A stretch of 17,136 nt of DNA from Bdellovibrionaceae bacterium UBA2316. Its GTDB lineage: Bacteria > Bdellovibrionota > Bdellovibrionia > Bdellovibrionales > Bdellovibrionaceae. Below the pieces are notes generated by a model. That model worked only from the letters and a program-made list of their open reading frames with translations, ran no database searches and had not been told where the DNA came from. Location of the stretch: positions 6,193-23,328 of the forward strand of contig DDVI01000080.1 in assembly GCA_002345205.1 (NCBI GenBank). Reading direction: 5' to 3'. This document shows, one piece after another, positions 14,866 to 17,136 of the stretch. The translations under genes were made by a program, and so were the position numbers. Numbering within the stretch: position 1 is the stretch's first letter; every line of letters begins with the position of its first letter.

Positions 14866-15309
14866 TTACGATTTGAGATTGCCTTTTACTTTTTTTATAA
14901 GTTTCATTTTTAAAAGACGGTCTAAAGCTTGTTTGGCTTCATCGGGTTTGATTTCAAAGCATTTTGTTATATCCCTAGCGCTTTTTATATTTTGAATCTC
15001 TATAAGATTTAAAATCGCAAAGTGATACCATTCTGAAATTAATGCAAACTGATCAATATTTAATTGCGTTGCTCCTGGGATCGGACCTGATTCTCCGCCA
15101 GCTTGTTTAACCTGAGTTTCGGGCAAGTAAAGTGCCTGAGCAACTCGTTTTAGGTTAACGGTCGATAGGTTTCTTTTTTCAGAAAGGAATTGAGAAAGGG
15201 CTGTTCGGCTGACGCCGAGATCGCGCGCAAATGCGTTTTGTGAATACAGGGGATTTAACGAACTTCGTTTTTGATAAGTTGATTTCAATATAAGTCGTAG
15301 GTCGTTCAT
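14866..15309 (-). CDS. TIGR02147-family regulator, short form
   Basis: The 147-residue protein has an N-terminal helix-turn-helix (about 20-60: YSQNAFARDLGVSRTALSQF, then a KRNLS turn) and the TIGR02147 signature region SEWYHFAILNLIEI, followed by a winged-helix-like segment (FEIKPDEAKQALDRLLKMKLI). Family members I know run to about 250-280 residues; this one stops shortly after the second DNA-binding-like segment, so it lacks the C-terminal half. I chose the ATG at 15309 over the TTG at 15360 because a sigma-70-like promoter lies between them and would be coding otherwise. The family is common in Bdellovibrio-like and fibrobacter-like bacteria. It converges on the DGC gene and is probably not part of the NO regulon, as no TATGAT box precedes it. 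Confidence 0.8.
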   Translation of the reverse strand: MNDLRLILKSTYQKRSSLNPLYSQNAFARDLGVSRTALSQFLSEKRNLSTVNLKRVAQALYLPETQVKQAGGESGPIPGATQLNIDQFALISEWYHFAILNLIEIQNIKSARDITKCFEIKPDEAKQALDRLLKMKLIKKVKGNLKS

Positions 15310-15315
15310 TGAAAC

Positions 15316-15386
15316 CTTGTACGGTTCAAAAAAATCTATGTCAATTGTGAGTCGAAACAATCTGTTTCGATAGCAAGTCGAAACAA
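15316..15386 (-). promoter_or_regulatory. Promoter and repeated operator of the TIGR02147-type regulator
   Basis: On the minus strand TTGACA (15344-15339) and TACAAG (15321-15316) are 17 bases apart, and the predicted start point falls on the A of the ATG at 15309. Just upstream are three copies of an 8-bp box: TCGAAACA at 15352-15359, inverted TGTTTCGA at 15363-15370, and TCGAAACA at 15378-15385. The outer two sit in an 11-bp direct repeat, AGTCGAAACAA (15350-15360 and 15376-15386). This is a likely operator, perhaps for the regulator itself. Confidence 0.6.
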
Positions 15387-15434
15387 CATTTTGATTTTGT
15401 CTTGGCGCGGTATTTTCTTTTCCGATGTGAAATT

Positions 15435-15501
15435 TAGTATGAATTGGTAGCGCGCTTCCTTGACATGGAAGAGGTCACTGGTTCAAGTCCAGGCTGGCAA
15501 G
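15435..15501 (+). pseudogene. Degenerate tRNA-Val (GAC) remnant, 3' half preserved
   Basis: The anticodon arm is perfect: CTTCC (15455-15459), loop TTGACAT with anticodon GAC at 15462-15464, and GGAAG (15467-15471). A five-base variable loop and a T-arm with TTCAAGT at 15482-15488 follow, with one mismatch at the base of the T-stem. The D-arm retains TTGGTA but its stem does not pair. The 5' flank TGAAATT does not pair with the 3' acceptor CTGGCAA. It is therefore not a working tRNA. Preservation of only the 3' part is typical of an attachment-site copy left by an integrating element. Confidence 0.7.
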
Positions 15502-15532
15502 TATTCGAACTAAAATGTAAGGACAGGGTCCA

Positions 15533-15667
15533 TTCCGAAGACATAAGTAACACGTTTATTTTAATCGGTTCGTCCTCTGGTTCGACCCGATTTGCTACCT
15601 GATCAGGGTACCCAAGTTTATAATCCAAAAAAGTTACTACCCAGATTCCGTCTTCCACTTCTTTCAT
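15533..15667 (-). pseudogene. Transposase C-terminal remnant (integrase-core type)
   Basis: Reading leftwards from 15667, about 45 codons give MKEVEDGIWVVTFLDYKLGY followed by RVEP and then INVLLMSSE. This matches, from memory, the conserved C-terminal end of a widespread integrase-core (IS481/IS3-like) transposase (IWLVSFMDYDLGY, then LEP and LPMSPE). A stop lies just upstream in this frame, and no catalytic core is present. Past the SSE the frame only continues because it runs into the antisense of the tRNA remnant. It is a fragment of a deleted insertion sequence. The family assignment is tentative. Confidence 0.5.
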
Positions 15668-15742
15668 ACTCTATTCATATCCCAAAGTATGTCGTCGAAG
15701 CGATACTTGATAGTTTTGTTTTAGTAGTTTACATTGACTGGG

Positions 15743-16339
15743 ATGACTTGGAATTATTCGCCGCGAAAAATAGAAGGCTCAAGAGTTTCAATTGAGCCGT
15801 TAACTATGGCGCTATTTGACGAAACATGCAAATCCCTTATCCCGGACCCAAATGGTTGGTACTCGGTCATGTTTGGCCTAAATACCCCAGAGGCATATAA
15901 GAAAGAGTTCGAAATTGCCGAAGACTTGCGGAAAAGTCAAAATGGAGTGGGATACGCAATTCGTGATAGTTTGTCTGGCGAAATTGCTGGAATTTCATTT
16001 TTTCTGAGAATGGATGATGAAAATCGATCTCTTGAAATTGGAACTACGAATATCGCGCTACGATTCAGAAACACCTACGTAAATTCATCTGCAAAATTTT
16101 TAATGCTTCAAGAGGCCTTCGAAAATTTGAAATGTATTCGAGTTTCCTTTCGTGTCGACGAAGAAAACAAAATTTCAAGAGCTGCCGTTGAAAGAATTGG
16201 TGGCAAATACGGCGGTCTGTTAAGGTCTGAGCGGATTCTGCCAGATGGAAGAATCCGCAACTATTGTTTTTACAGCATCATCGACTCAGAGTGGCCCGAT
16301 GTAAAGTTGCGTCTGGAAAAAAGGACTTCGAGTAGTTAA
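15743..16339 (+). CDS. GNAT-family N-acetyltransferase (RimJ/RimL-like)
   Basis: The 198-residue protein fits GNAT acetyltransferases: KIEGSRVSIEPLT at the start, LEIGTTNIALRFRN in the core, then FLMLQEAFENLKCIRVSFRVDEENKISRAAVERIGGKYGGLL and a closing DGRIRNYCFYSIIDSEWPDVK. These closely follow the pattern of small-molecule or peptide acetyltransferases of the RimJ/RimL type. The acetyl-CoA pyrophosphate loop, usually R-x-x-G-x-G/A or GTGVNTEAK in this subgroup, reads RNTYVNSSAK here, with the glycines lost, so activity is uncertain. The ATG at 15743 is chosen over the TTG at 15734; neither has a strong ribosome site. The substrate is unknown. Beyond the transposon scar, it is probably unrelated to denitrification. 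Confidence 0.75.
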   Translation: MTWNYSPRKIEGSRVSIEPLTMALFDETCKSLIPDPNGWYSVMFGLNTPEAYKKEFEIAEDLRKSQNGVGYAIRDSLSGEIAGISFFLRMDDENRSLEIGTTNIALRFRNTYVNSSAKFLMLQEAFENLKCIRVSFRVDEENKISRAAVERIGGKYGGLLRSERILPDGRIRNYCFYSIIDSEWPDVKLRLEKRTSSS

Positions 16340-16344
16340 GGCTA

Positions 16345-16722
16345 TTGGGGGTTGAAAATGAAAACGTAAAGCCTTGGCTGGACGATGAAGGAAATCATCT
16401 AGCAGACAAATTACTAATAAAAATTTCAAAAAATTGGGATCAAGCTACTTGGGACGAATACTTAAATAGTCTTGAGGGCGGACTTAAAGAACGACGTGTT
16501 TCGACCAAGAAGTACGACAAAATATGTGAACTAGAGGTTAGTTCAATTTTTGTCAGTGATGAATCCGACATAGAAAAAGATTTTCAAATTCAAAAATTGA
16601 TACGGAAGCTGACAAAGAAACAACAGAGAGCCGTGAAATTATATTTCTTTGAGCAGCTCACTCAAAACCAAATCGCTTCCCGACTAAAAATCAGTGTCGA
16701 TCTGGCAACCGGTCTTGCGTGA
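16345..16722 (+). CDS. Truncated sigma-70 region 4-like helix-turn-helix protein
   Basis: A 125-residue frame begins with a TTG at 16345, five bases after the GNAT stop. No ATG or better start is in frame near it. Residues about 88-120 resemble sigma-70 region 4: LTKKQQRAVKLYFFEQLTQN, then QIASRLKISVDLA. The protein stops abruptly after the recognition helix (LATGLA), without the usual following helix. The next ORF begins, overlapping and in another frame, without its own 5' end. This suggests a deletion or frameshift at about 16700-16722. It may be non-functional. Confidence 0.5.
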   Translation: MGVENENVKPWLDDEGNHLADKLLIKISKNWDQATWDEYLNSLEGGLKERRVSTKKYDKICELEVSSIFVSDESDIEKDFQIQKLIRKLTKKQQRAVKLYFFEQLTQNQIASRLKISVDLATGLA

Positions 16723-17018
16723 ATGGTGCTCCCATTGAAGATTCTGGGTTTACTGGCAATGTAAGTGAATACACATTCAATATCGGAGAAGCGGGAACAC
16801 TTCGGATTTCAATGAAATTTCAGAGCAGCCCCGTGGTAATGGAATATACTTGGCTCGATACGAATTCAGAAAGAATCCAAGTTTCACCAGTGACAGAAGG
16901 GTCAAATGAGTTTCAAATTTCACAAGATAATCAGCAATTGACAGCATTTTTTGAAGACCGCACAGGAAAATTTTGTGGTGGAGGACTAATAGCTACGCCA
17001 ATGAAGATGAGCCAATAA
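16719..17018 (+). CDS. Hypothetical protein, probably lacking its N-terminus
   Basis: A 99-residue frame starts with a GTG that overlaps the preceding stop. It has no signal peptide, ribosome site or recognised domain. The composition (many Ser, Thr, Glu and Gln; alternating hydrophobic strands such as YTFNIG, LRISMKF and VVMEYTW) suggests a beta-rich, perhaps exported, protein. Without a signal it looks like the tail of a longer gene fused to the truncated HTH gene. No function is proposed. Confidence 0.4.
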   Translation: MNGAPIEDSGFTGNVSEYTFNIGEAGTLRISMKFQSSPVVMEYTWLDTNSERIQVSPVTEGSNEFQISQDNQQLTAFFEDRTGKFCGGGLIATPMKMSQ

Positions 17019-17051
17019 CCCTTGATTGCGGCTAATTTTGAATACACAAAT

Positions 17052-17067
17052 GCGCAGGATTCTGCGC
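17052..17067. repeat. Short GC-rich hairpin after the last ORF
   Basis: GCGCAG (17052-17057) and CTGCGC (17062-17067) form a perfect six-pair stem around GATT. A T-rich run (TTGTTTTTATTTTTC) begins only about 22 bases later, so it is at best an atypical terminator for the gene ending at 17018. Nothing else is recognisable from 17068 to the window end. Confidence 0.4.
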
Positions 17068-17136
17068 CATGATTTCATACTCAGAATCTTGTTTTTATTT
17101 TTCGATGTTCAGTTGGGCTTATATTTCTGACACCTC

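Noticed and set aside
15437..15501. Functional tRNA-Val gene
   Set aside because: The acceptor stem and D-stem do not pair and the T-stem has a mismatch, so only the anticodon and T-arm regions survive.
15434..15667. A real 77-residue minus-strand protein
   Set aside because: Its first 45 codons are a transposase tail and the rest is the antisense of the tRNA remnant.
1..17136. CRISPR array, replication origin or toxin-antitoxin pair
   Set aside because: No regularly spaced direct repeats, DnaA-box clusters or paired small toxin/antitoxin ORFs were seen; the only repeat array is the three-box operator near 15350-15386.

Overview
The window is about 17 kb of gene-dense, AT-rich bacterial DNA. 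Most of it is a denitrification and nitric oxide (NO) handling locus. A TIGR02147-type regulator, an AniA-like (class II) NirK, a class III ribonucleotide reductase and the low GC content suggest a Gram-negative from the Bdellovibrionota or a nearby former deltaproteobacterial lineage. That placement is inference, of moderate to low confidence.

Layout. Positions 1-1263 hold the 3' part of nrdD, the anaerobic ribonucleotide reductase. It converges with and overlaps a minus-strand pair: a Crp/Fnr-family (DNR/NNR-like) regulator followed by a hemerythrin-like protein (2455 down to 1233). A perfect 20-bp palindrome at 2488-2507 separates this pair from a plus-strand operon: a DUF2249 protein with a Cys-rich tail, then norC, norB, norQ and norD (2565-7533). 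NorC carries an extra C-terminal cytochrome c domain. A second copy of the operator motif precedes nirK (7631). nirK has a fused cytochrome c domain and is followed by nirV, a SCO-like copper protein, nnrS, a HiPIP gene with an in-frame stop in its twin-arginine signal, a group III truncated haemoglobin and a YbaN-like membrane protein (to 12751). A third copy of the motif precedes a PLP-dependent decarboxylase (12796-14340), followed by a tiny hydrophobic ORF and a DGC-domain zinc protein (to 14797).

From about 14866 rightwards the character changes. There is a short TIGR02147-family regulator with a repeat-rich promoter, a degenerate tRNA-Val(GAC), a transposase C-terminal remnant, a GNAT acetyltransferase, a truncated sigma-70 region 4-like gene joined abruptly to another ORF, and a hairpin. 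This looks like a recombination scar at the edge of the locus.

How it works together. NirK reduces nitrite to NO and NorCB reduces NO to N2O. NorQ and NorD assemble NorCB. NirV and the SCO protein probably help NirK. The globin, hemerythrin, NnrS and DUF2249 proteins are candidate NO-protection factors. No N2O reductase or nitrate reductase is visible. The three promoters share the exact motif TATGAT-N4-ATCATA, so one regulator, very probably the Crp/Fnr protein encoded here, is likely to control all of them, including the unexpected decarboxylase/DGC pair.
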